Assembly (NCBI RefSeq): GCF_008298035.1
Contig: NZ_CP042910.1
Location: 6,200,001 to 6,264,000, forward strand
Origin: Gimesia maris
GTDB lineage: Bacteria > Planctomycetota > Planctomycetia > Planctomycetales > Planctomycetaceae
DNA length: 64,000 bases
Direction of reading: 5' to 3'
The notes below the pieces were generated by a model. The model worked only from the letters and a program-made list of their open reading frames with translations. It was not told the DNA's origin and made no database searches. This document shows, one piece after another, positions 44,077-53,308 of the stretch (position 1 is the first letter of the stretch; the number at the start of each line of letters is the position of its first letter). The translations under genes were made by a program, and so were the position numbers.

Positions 44077-46362
44077 ATGCTATTCCCAAAATCACATCGC
44101 CGTCAGGCATCACATAAAGCATCTCATTCTTCCGCCATTGAACATCTGGAATACCGACAACTGCTGTCAGCCATGAATTCCCTCCCCACTGAGATGGCAG
44201 ACACAAACGTTCCCCAGACAGAGTCCGGGACCACACCCGAATATGCGTCGATCGACGGGACCGGAAATAACGTCGACAACCCGGAATACGGCAGTACTGA
44301 TACAGAACTGTTGCGTCTGGCTGACGCAGACTACGGCGACGGCCAGTACACACCAGCCGGGGAAGACCGACCCAGTGCTCGCGAAATCAGCAATGTCATC
44401 GCTGCCGCGGACACATCACAAACTAATGACCGTTACCTGACTGATATCTTCTGGGTCTGGGGCCAGTTTATCGATCATGATATCACTCTCACCGAGTCCG
44501 CGCACGATGAATTCGGTAATCCACTCCAATCATATCCGATCGAAGTCCCGACCGGTGACATCTATTTCGATCCAGACGGCTCAGGCGATGACGTAATCGA
44601 CTTGAACCGTTCCAACTACGAGGTAGACGAAAACGGCGTTCGGCAGCAGATCAATCAGATTACGGCGTTCATCGATGGTTCGGTGATCTATGGTTCGGAT
44701 GCGGAACTGGCCGCCAGTTTGAGAACATTTCAGGGAGGACTGCTGGCAACCAGCGATGGGAACCTGCTCCCCTATGGAGATGACGGTTTCTTTCTGGCCG
44801 GCGACATTCGCGCCAACGAAAACGCCGCATTGACGTCGATGCAGACCATCTGGATGCGGGAGCATAATCGTGTTGCCACCGAACTGGCGCTGGAAGATCC
44901 AAGTCTGACTGACGAACAACTCTATCAACAGGCGCGGCAGATCGTTTCGGCTGAAATACAGGCGATTACCTTCAATGAATTCCTGCCTGCCTTGTTCGGC
45001 TCCAATATCATCAGCAGCTACCAGGGCTACGATTCCACCGTCGATCCGAGTATCGCCAATGAGTTCTCTACCGCCGCCTATCGCTTCGGGCATACCATGC
45101 TGTCGTCCGAACTCCTGCGGCTCGATGAGAACGGGAACACCGCTGACGAAGGTAATCTTGCGCTCTTAGATGCCTTCTTCAACCCGAGCGAAGTCGAAAA
45201 CAATGGCGTCGATTCCCTGTTACGCGGGCTCACCGTCAACCTGGCCCAGGAAATCGATAACCAGGTCGTCGACGATGTACGCAACTTCCTGTTTGGCCCT
45301 CCCGGATCAGGCGGCTTTGATCTGGCCTCGCTCAATATCCAGCGGGGTCGCGACCATGGCCTCTCGGATTACAACTCAACACGGGTTGCCCTGGGTCTGA
45401 ATGCCGTGGAGAACTTCTCCGACATCACTTCCGATCCGGACGTCGCTGCTCGTCTGGAACAACTTTACGGCACCGTTGACAACATCGATCTCTGGGTGGG
45501 CGGCCTCGCTGAAGATCATATGCCGGGATCGAGCATGGGTGTGACTTTTTCAATGATCATTATCGATCAGTTCCAGCGACTCCGCGATGGAGATCGCTTC
45601 TGGTATGAAAACGTGTTTTCCGGTGAAGCATTGAATGAAATCAACAATACGACACTCGCAGATGTCATCGAACGTAACTCGGATGTCTCCGGGCTGCAGG
45701 AAAACGTCTTCTTTGCCCCAACGGTGATGCAAATTGACCTGGCAGAGACTGGTACCACGAACGTCACCATTAGTGCAAAAAAAGGGATTCTGCAAGTTGT
45801 CGACCAAAGAACAAAGCAGGTACTCGGCAGTCAGCCTCTGGACAACGTCGAACGTTTGATGCTGACGAGCCCCAGCCCCGGTTCGCTGCACATCAACTTC
45901 AAAGGCATTAAGCCGGCAGATCTGCCCGGTGGCCTGATCGTTGAAGCAGGCAAAGGACGCGACGACGCATTGGTCATCCACGGCACACAGCAGAGTGATA
46001 CGATCGTCGTGAATGAAAATGTGGTTGAAGTCAACAATCTGCCAGTCGATTTCACAGGCGTCGAACGGATTGTGATTCAGCACACGGACGCGAATGACAC
46101 GGTTTCCGTCGCTGACGATGTCGACATCGATGTCAACGTGCTGGACATGGTACGACGCGACTCCAGGCATGATGGACCTCCCGGCAGAGAGCAGCCACCA
46201 CACCAGAACAATCATCGCCCGTCGCAAGGACCAGACCGGCAGAGAGCAAACGAGCGAGATGCCGGAAAAGACCGCGACGACTTCGGCATGCTGGACGCGG
46301 TCTTTGCCTCTTCCGACCTGGGAAAAGTGTTAGATATGTCACCCGGGAAACGCCGTCGGTAG
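44077..46362 (+). CDS. Animal-type haem peroxidase with LEPR-XLL-like N-terminal motif
   Basis: 761 residues. ATG at 44077 with AGGAGA upstream. The N-terminus ends in IEHLEYRQLLSA, a degenerate LEPR-XLL motif typical of large exported planctomycete proteins. The peroxidase domain follows: distal histidine in WGQFIDHDITLT (about residue 134), MQTIWMREHNRVATELA, proximal histidine in AYRFGHTMLSSELL (about residue 338) and the NIQRGRDHGLSDYN block. These are landmarks of the peroxidasin/LPO superfamily, which oxidises halides or phenolics with H2O2. The last ~200 residues are a beta-rich region with repeated SADDRVxV-like strands and a disordered His/Arg/Pro-rich tail. Extracellular or surface location inferred. 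A longer frame upstream has no ribosome binding site. Confidence 0.9.
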   Translation: MLFPKSHRRQASHKASHSSAIEHLEYRQLLSAMNSLPTEMADTNVPQTESGTTPEYASIDGTGNNVDNPEYGSTDTELLRLADADYGDGQYTPAGEDRPSAREISNVIAAADTSQTNDRYLTDIFWVWGQFIDHDITLTESAHDEFGNPLQSYPIEVPTGDIYFDPDGSGDDVIDLNRSNYEVDENGVRQQINQITAFIDGSVIYGSDAELAASLRTFQGGLLATSDGNLLPYGDDGFFLAGDIRANENAALTSMQTIWMREHNRVATELALEDPSLTDEQLYQQARQIVSAEIQAITFNEFLPALFGSNIISSYQGYDSTVDPSIANEFSTAAYRFGHTMLSSELLRLDENGNTADEGNLALLDAFFNPSEVENNGVDSLLRGLTVNLAQEIDNQVVDDVRNFLFGPPGSGGFDLASLNIQRGRDHGLSDYNSTRVALGLNAVENFSDITSDPDVAARLEQLYGTVDNIDLWVGGLAEDHMPGSSMGVTFSMIIIDQFQRLRDGDRFWYENVFSGEALNEINNTTLADVIERNSDVSGLQENVFFAPTVMQIDLAETGTTNVTISAKKGILQVVDQRTKQVLGSQPLDNVERLMLTSPSPGSLHINFKGIKPADLPGGLIVEAGKGRDDALVIHGTQQSDTIVVNENVVEVNNLPVDFTGVERIVIQHTDANDTVSVADDVDIDVNVLDMVRRDSRHDGPPGREQPPHQNNHRPSQGPDRQRANERDAGKDRDDFGMLDAVFASSDLGKVLDMSPGKRRR

Positions 46363-46396
46363 CAGCCTTAGATTCACTTCAGAAAACCACAGACAG

Positions 46397-46453
46397 GCAA
46401 CCCCGTAAGAACGTCCGGCAAGGTGCAAACCTTGTCGGGCGTTTCTCATTTTT
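46397..46453 (+). terminator. Terminator, copy 2 of a repeated element
   Basis: Same block as 43744-43796 with about six differences, 34 bases after the peroxidase stop. The hairpin arms CGTCCGGCAAGG and CCTTGTCGGGCG still pair throughout, G-U pairs included. The U-tract is interrupted (TTTCTCATTTTT). Confidence 0.8.
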
Positions 46454-46477
46454 GCATACTCGGAACAAAGCCTGTCA

Positions 46478-47311
46478 CTACACGAATTGTGCCGTCACGA
46501 AACAGATAATAAAGACAATGGTACTCAGTCCGAACAACAAGGCCAGTCGTACACCAAAAACTGATTTCGTGCCTGATAGATGCAGCAGCTTTCTCCCTGC
46601 GGGGTCCTTTACAAAGTAATCTCCAGGCATCAGCAGAAAGCTGGTGAAAAAGACGATGGCAAAGACCGTGATTCCGCTGACTAAGCCGGCGATCCCGGAA
46701 GTGATAAGCTTACTGAGCTGCGAGACGTCAGGGTTCGCCGAGTCTCCGCCAATAAACAGCATATAGAAAAACACACTCAAAGCTGACAGAATTGCCAGAC
46801 TCCAGCAGAGAGCGTAGATGCGTTTTGTGGTCGGGGCTTGAGGACGCCCCACTCTTTGATCCAGGGCAATCAATACTTGATGGGTGATATCTGCGATGCT
46901 CACTTTCACTTTGGGATGATCACCCGCCAGATCATAATTATTCGCGTAGGTGGAATATAAATCCCACCCTTCTGTGAGCATCCTGTGGAGGGAGATCAGA
47001 CCGATCTTTCTGACATTGAATTCATTCTTGAGATATACCGGAAACTTGAACTCTTTTCCATTCACCGTCCCGGTGACGTAAGCCTCGATTTCCCAGCGCA
47101 GAGAATACCACATCACGCCTCTGCCATACCTTCGCGCCGTGAAGTCCTTCATCGTGATATTCAAATCGGCCGCTCTGAAGAACTCCGGGGACTGCTGAAA
47201 GTGATCCAGAATCTGCATCCGAAAATGTTCCAGATACTCATCCACACTGTTCTGATCTTCAACATATCCTTCGGGACCGGTTACGGTGATCTGGAAATCA
47301 TCTTGCAGCAT
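46478..47311 (-). CDS. Three-helix membrane protein of unknown function
   Basis: 277 residues. The N-terminal ~170 residues are soluble (DFQITVTGPEGYVED at the start, with a WYSLRWEIEAYVTGTVNGKEFKFPVYLKN beta segment). Three or four hydrophobic segments follow (ALCWSLAILSALSVFFYML, ITSGIAGLVSGITVFAIVFFTSFLL, ALLFGLSTIVFIICFVTAQFV). Not recognised. Start taken at 47311 with a GAAGG-like site 8 bases upstream; a GTG at 47329 is an alternative. It is convergent with the peroxidase terminator. Confidence 0.7.
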   Translation of the reverse strand: MLQDDFQITVTGPEGYVEDQNSVDEYLEHFRMQILDHFQQSPEFFRAADLNITMKDFTARRYGRGVMWYSLRWEIEAYVTGTVNGKEFKFPVYLKNEFNVRKIGLISLHRMLTEGWDLYSTYANNYDLAGDHPKVKVSIADITHQVLIALDQRVGRPQAPTTKRIYALCWSLAILSALSVFFYMLFIGGDSANPDVSQLSKLITSGIAGLVSGITVFAIVFFTSFLLMPGDYFVKDPAGRKLLHLSGTKSVFGVRLALLFGLSTIVFIICFVTAQFV

Positions 47312-47548
47312 GCTGACACCTTCTTTCACTCGATTGAACTTTGTTCACATCACAAGCATAGAAGACCAGAAATGACTCTCTTCAGCAACCCAAAAATGTA
47401 TATTTGATCAATTCAGATGCCCCGGCAAAACAGATCCGGTAAAATATTCTCACATAGCCGAACCTCATTGATTGCATCATCTGTCCTACCCAGACAGGAG
47501 TCCTGTTCCCAGTCAGTTTGACACATATCAAATACAGGATCACAAACC

Positions 47549-48352
47549 ATGCTTCGCGAACTCACACCCGACGATCAACAGTTAATCCTGGATTTCGCGT
47601 ATCAGCGGGAAATCGAAAACATGTTTGTCATCGGCAGCTTTGAGTTTTCTCTAAACCCGTTTGAATTCAACACGTATCTGGGTTACTTCGAGAACAATAT
47701 CCTGCTCGGTCTGGGCACCTACTTCGGCCTCTGGAGTGACATCCAGATCAATGCGCAAAGCCCCTCTGTGATCAATGCATTTGTCGATGAATTCATGCAG
47801 AGAAAATTGCCCGTCAAATATGTCGTGGCTATCAGACGCTATGCCTTACCGACCATTGATCGGCTGAAATCCCATGGCATCGAACCTCAGACGATCACCG
47901 AACAAACACTGCAGCTGCTCACGCAGGACAGATTCAATGACCATGCAACCGGACAAGAAATCAATGCAACACCCCACGACATTGAAGACATCATTCGTCT
48001 CGGAAATATCGTGGAGGAGGATGACGCGGACAAAGAAATCCCTGAAATCGAACGCGCACGTATTTTTCCCGACAATGAATGGCTGCTGCACAAAGAGGGA
48101 CAGCTGGTCTCCAAAGCCAACCTTCACGGCGTTTCTAAAAACTATGCCCAGATTGGTGGCGTCATGACGCATCCCGCCCATCAGGGAAAAGGCTACGCGA
48201 AACAGATCGTCAGCGCGATCAGCCGCCATTGGCTGGACCAGGGAAAACAGATCACGCTCGTCGTATCCAATGACAACATACCTGCGATCAAAGTCTATCA
48301 CTCACTGGGATTCCAGCCCGTCGAAGAATTCAACCACGCCGAATATCCGTGA
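47549..48352 (+). CDS. GNAT family N-acetyltransferase
   Basis: 267 residues. The C-terminal half is a GNAT domain: IGGVMTHPAHQGKGYAKQIVSAI contains the acetyl-CoA pyrophosphate-binding Q-x-x-G-x-A loop, and VVSNDNIPAIKVYHSLGFQPVEEF is the typical last motif. The N-terminal half (residues 1-130, MLRELTPDDQQLILDFAYQ...) is a second, weaker GNAT-like or unrelated domain, so a tandem-GNAT arrangement is possible. Acetyl acceptor unknown; cytoplasmic. Convergent with the following gene (17 bases). Confidence 0.82.
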   Translation: MLRELTPDDQQLILDFAYQREIENMFVIGSFEFSLNPFEFNTYLGYFENNILLGLGTYFGLWSDIQINAQSPSVINAFVDEFMQRKLPVKYVVAIRRYALPTIDRLKSHGIEPQTITEQTLQLLTQDRFNDHATGQEINATPHDIEDIIRLGNIVEEDDADKEIPEIERARIFPDNEWLLHKEGQLVSKANLHGVSKNYAQIGGVMTHPAHQGKGYAKQIVSAISRHWLDQGKQITLVVSNDNIPAIKVYHSLGFQPVEEFNHAEYP

Positions 48353-48369
48353 TTCAGTTTTGAGTAAGA

Positions 48370-49983
48370 TCATTTCACTCGTACATACAGCGCACTGAAC
48401 CGGATCTTCGTTTTCTGTTCCCCCTCAAACGTCACCCGCAGCCGATACCGTTCCGGCAAGCCCGTGACCTCGGTCTGACCATTCCATACGATCGGCGTCT
48501 GAAACCCGCTCGTCGTCACGACCGCTACCTGCTTTCCTGAATAGTCGGGCAGCGGGACCGCGTTCGCACTCAACAGTTCGACCTTCAGCCGTGCCTCGGG
48601 TCCCAGCCCCTCCGCATTCATGAAAAACTGCTGAGGCCCGTCTCCCTTCCGGGAAATCGCGGACGTCAGAAGTTCACTCGTCGTGACCGGCATCTGGTAG
48701 TCACCCTTGCCCGTCGTTGTTTCATCCACCCGCAAATCCGCAAACCGGTCGCGCGGCAGCGTGACAATCCCCACTCCCCCCCGAGGCGGAGAGCCCTTCC
48801 AGTGCCGCGGATCCCAGGCACCGTAATACACAAACGTCTGCCCACCGATGTTTTCAAAGCCCTGCCCCTGCAGTAAGCCTCCCTGGTCCCACTCGCCGTC
48901 AGCCCCCCGTTTCAGAAAAGTCCATTCATACGCAGGCTGACGAAACTGCACGCCATCATTGCTGACCACAAACCCCAGGTCGATGGTCACATCTTTCCAT
49001 TCCCTGGCCCCGTGCCAGATCCCGGAAATGCCCAGCAGCACATTTCCCCGGTTCCACACGCTCACCCCTTCATGATTCTGTTCTCCCTCGCGGCTCCGCC
49101 CCGGTCCCAGCAGGTGATACTGTTGCGGCCGGACGAAACCGACCGTGCTCGCGTGCGACCAGGTCTCGAAGTCAGGCGAAATAAACTGCCGCACCACCCG
49201 ACCATGATAGGGTCGCGACGCCGCAATCGCATTCTGACCATTCACATAATACAGGCCGTCCCATTTATAGAGCCCGCCGACCGGCTCAAAATGCAGTGGA
49301 GGCAGCAGCATCTCTTCCACCTGCAGCTCCGCCTGAACCGGTTTCGCAGCATGCAGTGTTTTCCACCGCAGACCGTCGGCACTCGCGTAGGTCGCCAGCG
49401 TTCCCAGCCGGACCTTGTTTTTAGGGAACCAGACATGCGCTCCCATTTTATACCGCCGCGACGGATCGGGATCGTCCGGCTCGTAGAGCACCTTGACGTT
49501 TAAGATCCCCATGTGCGGCTCAATCTGCACCAGGTTGTTCTTGCGATTCCCCGCGTACTCCACCAGCCCCAGGTCCGGTTTGGTCCAGTGCACGCCATCG
49601 CGGCTCTCGGCATAAGCCACCCGCCACGGCGCCGAGCGAGGCACACGCTTATCCAGCCGATCCTCCCCCGCCGCCACATACCACATCCGATACACATCGC
49701 CCACGCGAATGACCGAACCATAAAACTGCACGGCCCACGAATCCGGCGTCCCGGCTCCCCCGCGCTGCACAACCGGATTTGCCGGATGCCGTTCAGGCGA
49801 CCGCATCACCAGTTTCAGATTCTGTGAAAAAGGGAGCGAAACCTCATCAAAGGCAAACAGCGTCGTCGCCTGCGCCTCATCGAAATAACGACCGTGTGCA
49901 TCACCGCTCTTTTCTTCAGCGACGATCACACCAGCCAGACCAGTCCAGACAATCCCCGCCACCAGCAACAGACTCCAGCGCAT
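48370..49983 (-). CDS. Secreted glycosidase-like five-bladed beta-propeller protein
   Basis: 537 residues. Signal peptide MRWSLLLVAGIVWTGLAGVIVAEE. The body has repeated propeller strands (VIRVGDVYRMWYVAAGE, AYAESRDGVHWTKPDLGLVEY, YADGLRWKTL-type and LLGISGIWHGAREWKDVTIDLGFVVSNDGVQF) of the GH32/GH43/GH130-like fold. The last ~100 residues form a beta-sandwich. Such 'glycosyl hydrolase family 32-like' proteins are frequent in planctomycetes beside sulfatases, but the catalytic acids could not be placed, so activity is unproven. Markedly GC-rich at third positions. Start at ATG 49983 rather than the GTG at 49986. Confidence 0.8.
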   Translation of the reverse strand: MRWSLLLVAGIVWTGLAGVIVAEEKSGDAHGRYFDEAQATTLFAFDEVSLPFSQNLKLVMRSPERHPANPVVQRGGAGTPDSWAVQFYGSVIRVGDVYRMWYVAAGEDRLDKRVPRSAPWRVAYAESRDGVHWTKPDLGLVEYAGNRKNNLVQIEPHMGILNVKVLYEPDDPDPSRRYKMGAHVWFPKNKVRLGTLATYASADGLRWKTLHAAKPVQAELQVEEMLLPPLHFEPVGGLYKWDGLYYVNGQNAIAASRPYHGRVVRQFISPDFETWSHASTVGFVRPQQYHLLGPGRSREGEQNHEGVSVWNRGNVLLGISGIWHGAREWKDVTIDLGFVVSNDGVQFRQPAYEWTFLKRGADGEWDQGGLLQGQGFENIGGQTFVYYGAWDPRHWKGSPPRGGVGIVTLPRDRFADLRVDETTTGKGDYQMPVTTSELLTSAISRKGDGPQQFFMNAEGLGPEARLKVELLSANAVPLPDYSGKQVAVVTTSGFQTPIVWNGQTEVTGLPERYRLRVTFEGEQKTKIRFSALYVRVK

Positions 49984-50161
49984 CACCCTGCCCCCCGGAA
50001 GAAAGAAAGATTAATGAGATGTGTTTCAGTGTAGAAGATTGAACCAGGGAAGCAATGAAATTCGTGAGGAAATGAGCCTGAGATCTCAATCTGAAGTACC
50101 GACTGATTTGCGAATAAATCTATGTCACACATGCCTAATGAGGCTGGTGAAGAGTATTTCA

Positions 50162-50806
50162 CTAACTGTCAGGGAACTCGTCTGTTTTCAGCATGCGCAA
50201 ATGATAACACGCTTCGTTGAACTGCGCCCCTTCCAGACGCGCGTCCTGAAAAGAAGTGAAACCCAATACACTCCCGTGAAACTGGGCTCCCCGCAAATCG
50301 GCGTTTGAAAAATCAGAGCCCTTCAACTCAGCATCCCAGAAATCAGCGCCCCGTAACGACGCCCCATGAAATGAAAGCTTCACATAAGCATTTCGGAGCA
50401 CCAGACCATCCAGTTTGCATCCTGACAAAACCTTGTGATCGTCAGTCTCAATACGACTGCCGTTGAAAACTCGTTCTCCTGCCTGGTAACGTGCCAGCAA
50501 CTCTTCCGCTGAGCGGGCTGGTCGAATACCCCTCTGGGCAATCTCATATGCAGCAAGCAGTCGCGAGGCAATCACCCGATCCCCTTCCGGATCAGGCGGG
50601 CTGATCCCCAGCGCGGTCTCCTGTAGTTGAAGCAGATGCAATAACAGCTTCCGTTCATCCGCTCCCCGCTTGAGTAATCCGAGAATGCCGACGATGTAGC
50701 TGGAATACTCTCGGGCTGCTGCTTCATCGGCATTGACGCCTAAAGGATCCCACTCGCGAAACAGAATGTGATGCACCAGCCGTAACAGATGAGAATCAAG
50801 GTTCAT
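50162..50806 (-). CDS. Pentapeptide-repeat protein
   Basis: 214 residues. The C-terminal ~90 residues contain tandem A(D/N)LxG-type pentapeptides (SLRGADFWDAELKGSDFSNADLRGAQFHGS, DARLEGAQFNEA), which fold as a right-handed quadrilateral beta-helix. The first ~110 residues are helical (LRLVHHILFREWDPLGVNADEAAAREYSSYIVGILGLLKRG) and resemble small contractile-system or DUF-type domains that I cannot name. Cytoplasmic, no signal. Role open: some relatives mimic DNA and inhibit gyrase, but most have unknown functions. Confidence 0.8.
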   Translation of the reverse strand: MNLDSHLLRLVHHILFREWDPLGVNADEAAAREYSSYIVGILGLLKRGADERKLLLHLLQLQETALGISPPDPEGDRVIASRLLAAYEIAQRGIRPARSAEELLARYQAGERVFNGSRIETDDHKVLSGCKLDGLVLRNAYVKLSFHGASLRGADFWDAELKGSDFSNADLRGAQFHGSVLGFTSFQDARLEGAQFNEACYHLRMLKTDEFPDS

Positions 50807-51056
50807 AATTCTTCTCGCAGAAATGACTGGTACCAGTTGCCTTCAAACAATACCGTTCATGATGCAGTTCATAAAATTGCATTCAGCTTGTTTCCTACGA
50901 AGAAATTCCTGGTATCCTATGCTCGAAGTTCTTTGAATCAGGATTGTTAGAGTATCATAAACCGAAAAATAACAAACTCCAGTCAAATATAATGACTCAA
51001 ACGAATCGGCTAGATCTTTTCAACCATTTCTAATAAAGCATTCTTTTTGAATAATT

Positions 51057-51593
51057 ATGCAATATCTCACCATCAATACCCCTCTGGGTGAAATCAATTT
51101 CTTCGTATTCGGCGTCACGAAAGCTGTTTCGATTCATCTCGATTCGATACCGCTGTCCCCCGTACTTCCGCCTGGGATGTCAGTCTCTGGTTGCATTGGT
51201 ATCCTGCTAAGGGTTCACTGCCATGAACCGATTGACAATCTGATCTTCGAATGCCGATTGCTCGAACATAAATTTACCGATCATGCGATCGACTGCGGAG
51301 AGCATCTCTACGCGCACTCCTGGGAAAACGTTCGATCTATTCTGATGATTGGCACTGAAGATGAAGAATGCCTCAACGCACGCTTGCCCGTAGACCAGCA
51401 GGTTTATCCCGAATCAGTCGGAATCAGTGAAAAAGGCGTGTCGATTGAGCTGCCCGAGTTAGCGAAAGGCAGCGAAAACACATTCCAGATGATCGTCGCC
51501 TGGAATGATCTCCCCGAACCGATAGAGAGTTCCTGTTGGAATGCTGTTGATTTCAAGCATGCGGAACTGTTGAAAGAGTTCAAAAGCTACTGA
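51057..51593 (+). CDS. Hypothetical protein
   Basis: 178 residues, not recognised. No signal or membrane segment. The composition is ordinary and beta-rich (INTPLGEINFFVFGVTKAVSIHLDSIPLSP; ECRLLEHKFTDHAIDCGEHLYAHSWENV). It could belong to an immunity-protein-like fold, which is common for small lone genes in such accessory stretches, but no signature supports this. Weak ribosome binding site. Lower confidence that it is expressed, though codon use is normal. Confidence 0.55.
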   Translation: MQYLTINTPLGEINFFVFGVTKAVSIHLDSIPLSPVLPPGMSVSGCIGILLRVHCHEPIDNLIFECRLLEHKFTDHAIDCGEHLYAHSWENVRSILMIGTEDEECLNARLPVDQQVYPESVGISEKGVSIELPELAKGSENTFQMIVAWNDLPEPIESSCWNAVDFKHAELLKEFKSY

Positions 51594-51632
51594 ATCCGAA
51601 GTGGAATCGCGCTCTAGGAAATGGCTGACTGT

Positions 51633-53015
51633 TTACTCTCCAACCCTTTCCTCAGCTTCAAACACATCCAGCACAACCTGCATCCGCTCCTTCTGTTCGG
51701 GAGTCACTTCGAATTTCTGTTCCGGAGTACTTTCGTGATGCACGGTCGCGCTGGGGGCGGCGATGATCGCGCGGAGCATGGGGATTTGCGCGGGCGTCAG
51801 CGGTGCATCTACCCAGAGCCAGCCTAGTTTCTCTTGCTTTCGTCTGATTTCCTGTTCGGCCAGACCGGTTTCTTCTAATTGAAGCAGTTCCGCTTCTTTA
51901 AAACCAAGTGAGATTCCAGACCGAAACGCGCGAGTGACTATGTCTTTCTGCTCAGAAGTTAAGGCAGTAAAATGAGACTTGATTGCTTCGCGGGCTTCGT
52001 CAGTCAGTCTGAACGGATTTCGTGACAGCACAGTTCTCGGGTTCGCCAGCCGTTCTTTTCGCTGCAATAAAATTTGGTAATTTCTTTCCGCTGTCTGGAT
52101 TTTCTGATTGATTCGCTCCATGTCGGTGATCAGAGACAACCGCCGTTGATTGAGTTCCTGATAGGCTTTGTCCCGGCGACTCTGATCAAACTGAAACTCT
52201 TTGAATTCCTGTTTATGTGTTGCTTCGACCTGTTGAAACTCCTGTCGTTTTTCGTTGAGCCAGTCCTCAGCCAAAATCAGTAATATTTCGGTCTTGACCG
52301 GTTCCCATTCAGGACTGCGTAGAGACCCCGCAAAGAACAGTCCCCGCTGATGGGGTTGTACAACTTCAGACTGGAACACGAAACGGTCGTCAGCGGTCGT
52401 CACGATAAATGAACCGGGTCCGGGGTGACCGGGAAGGAGCTGGGCGATTTGCAAATAAAGTTTTTCGGGGCGGTTTACTCTCTCGGTAAAATACAATTGA
52501 AAATTGTTGGGAGCATAGCGGGTTGCTGGCGCGTGCTTGTGGCTGATGCGATAGTAAGGTAGAAAAGCACCATCCAGGCGAGGGAGTTTCCTGAGCTTCA
52601 GCTTGAGAGCCGCTGCATCAGAAATGGGTTCCAGAGTAATCGCAATCTGATCCCACTTGTCCTCCACACGACGAATGATGCCCAGTTTCAACTGATCCCG
52701 ATTGGTAATCACGCTCAGTTTCTGATCGGCTGCGTTGGGGGACCGCAGATAGCTGCCGTTAATCACGCGTATCAGATCATTTTCTTTGAGACCAGCCAGG
52801 GAAGCACGCGAGTTCGATTCGACCGATCTCACGATTACCGCAGTCTCTGTGCGAGGGGGAAAATCCGGAATCGCTGCATTCGCTTCGCGGAGCGTTTTTT
52901 TATATTCAAAAACGGTAACAGTCTCAAAACCCATCTCATAGTTCTTAGACGGAAACTCTGCCTGAACCGGAAGTGAACCAAACAGCAACACGGCAACCGT
53001 AATCAATACTCTCAT
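51633..53015 (-). CDS. Secreted PDZ-like protein, paralogue A
   Basis: 460 residues. Signal peptide MRVLITVAVLLFGSLPVQAE; ATG at 53015 has AGAGG upstream. The N-terminal ~130 residues contain a PDZ-like core (RASLAGLKENDLIRVINGSYLRSP). Next comes a beta-rich middle, then a long coiled coil (KRQEFQQVEATHKQEFKEFQF through AERNYQILLQRKERL). The C-terminal domain ends VHHESTPEQKFEVTPEQKERMQVVLDVFEAE. The C-terminal segment and the N-terminal third are clearly homologous to the gene at 53309-54436, from which it differs mainly by the coiled-coil insertion. Envelope location by inference; function unknown. Confidence 0.8.
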   Translation of the reverse strand: MRVLITVAVLLFGSLPVQAEFPSKNYEMGFETVTVFEYKKTLREANAAIPDFPPRTETAVIVRSVESNSRASLAGLKENDLIRVINGSYLRSPNAADQKLSVITNRDQLKLGIIRRVEDKWDQIAITLEPISDAAALKLKLRKLPRLDGAFLPYYRISHKHAPATRYAPNNFQLYFTERVNRPEKLYLQIAQLLPGHPGPGSFIVTTADDRFVFQSEVVQPHQRGLFFAGSLRSPEWEPVKTEILLILAEDWLNEKRQEFQQVEATHKQEFKEFQFDQSRRDKAYQELNQRRLSLITDMERINQKIQTAERNYQILLQRKERLANPRTVLSRNPFRLTDEAREAIKSHFTALTSEQKDIVTRAFRSGISLGFKEAELLQLEETGLAEQEIRRKQEKLGWLWVDAPLTPAQIPMLRAIIAAPSATVHHESTPEQKFEVTPEQKERMQVVLDVFEAEERVGE

Positions 53016-53111
53016 CAAACTGGCCTCTAATCGACTATCACATGCCCGCCAACAACACGAGTTCACCATATAAACAACCGGCCACACATTCAAGTTGACC
53101 CATAAAAAAAG

Positions 53112-53133
53112 ACAGCCCCGAAGGGCTGCCTGT
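53112..53133 (-). terminator. Duplicated copy of the glgC terminator
   Basis: GC-rich hairpin (GCCCCGAAGGGC core) preceded on the plus strand by an A-run, i.e. followed by a U-run on the minus strand. It corresponds to the glgC terminator at 54537-54560 in sequence and in position relative to the glgC-like tail, and sits just upstream of paralogue A. Confidence 0.75.
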
Positions 53134-53162
53134 CTGATTGATCTTTAAAGTTGATTGAGCTT

Positions 53163-53261
53163 TTACAGCTTCCACCCATCCGCGAGTACGGTGCCTTTCG
53201 GGACCACGATGATTCCATCGCGGATTAAGACCTCGGTATGATCGAAGTCCTGTTCGCTCTG
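53163..53261 (-). pseudogene. Duplicated 3' tail of glgC
   Basis: The minus strand reads QSEQDFDHTEVLIRDGIIVV then PKGTVLADGWKL and a stop, i.e. the last 32 codons of glgC with only one or two amino acid changes. About 88-90% of the bases agree with 54591-54690. It has no start and no ribosome binding site. It is followed by its own copy of the glgC terminator and then by PDZ-like paralogue A, mirroring the real glgC end, terminator and paralogue B. It marks the junction of a tandem duplication. Confidence 0.85.
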
Positions 53262-53308
53262 ATCAAAGAATTCCAGCAGGAGTTCATTCTGAACGCGCAG
53301 GCTCCTGA

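Noticed and set aside
45550-46227. 225-residue minus-strand frame opposite the peroxidase
   Set aside because: Shadow of the peroxidase C-terminal region; no start signals.
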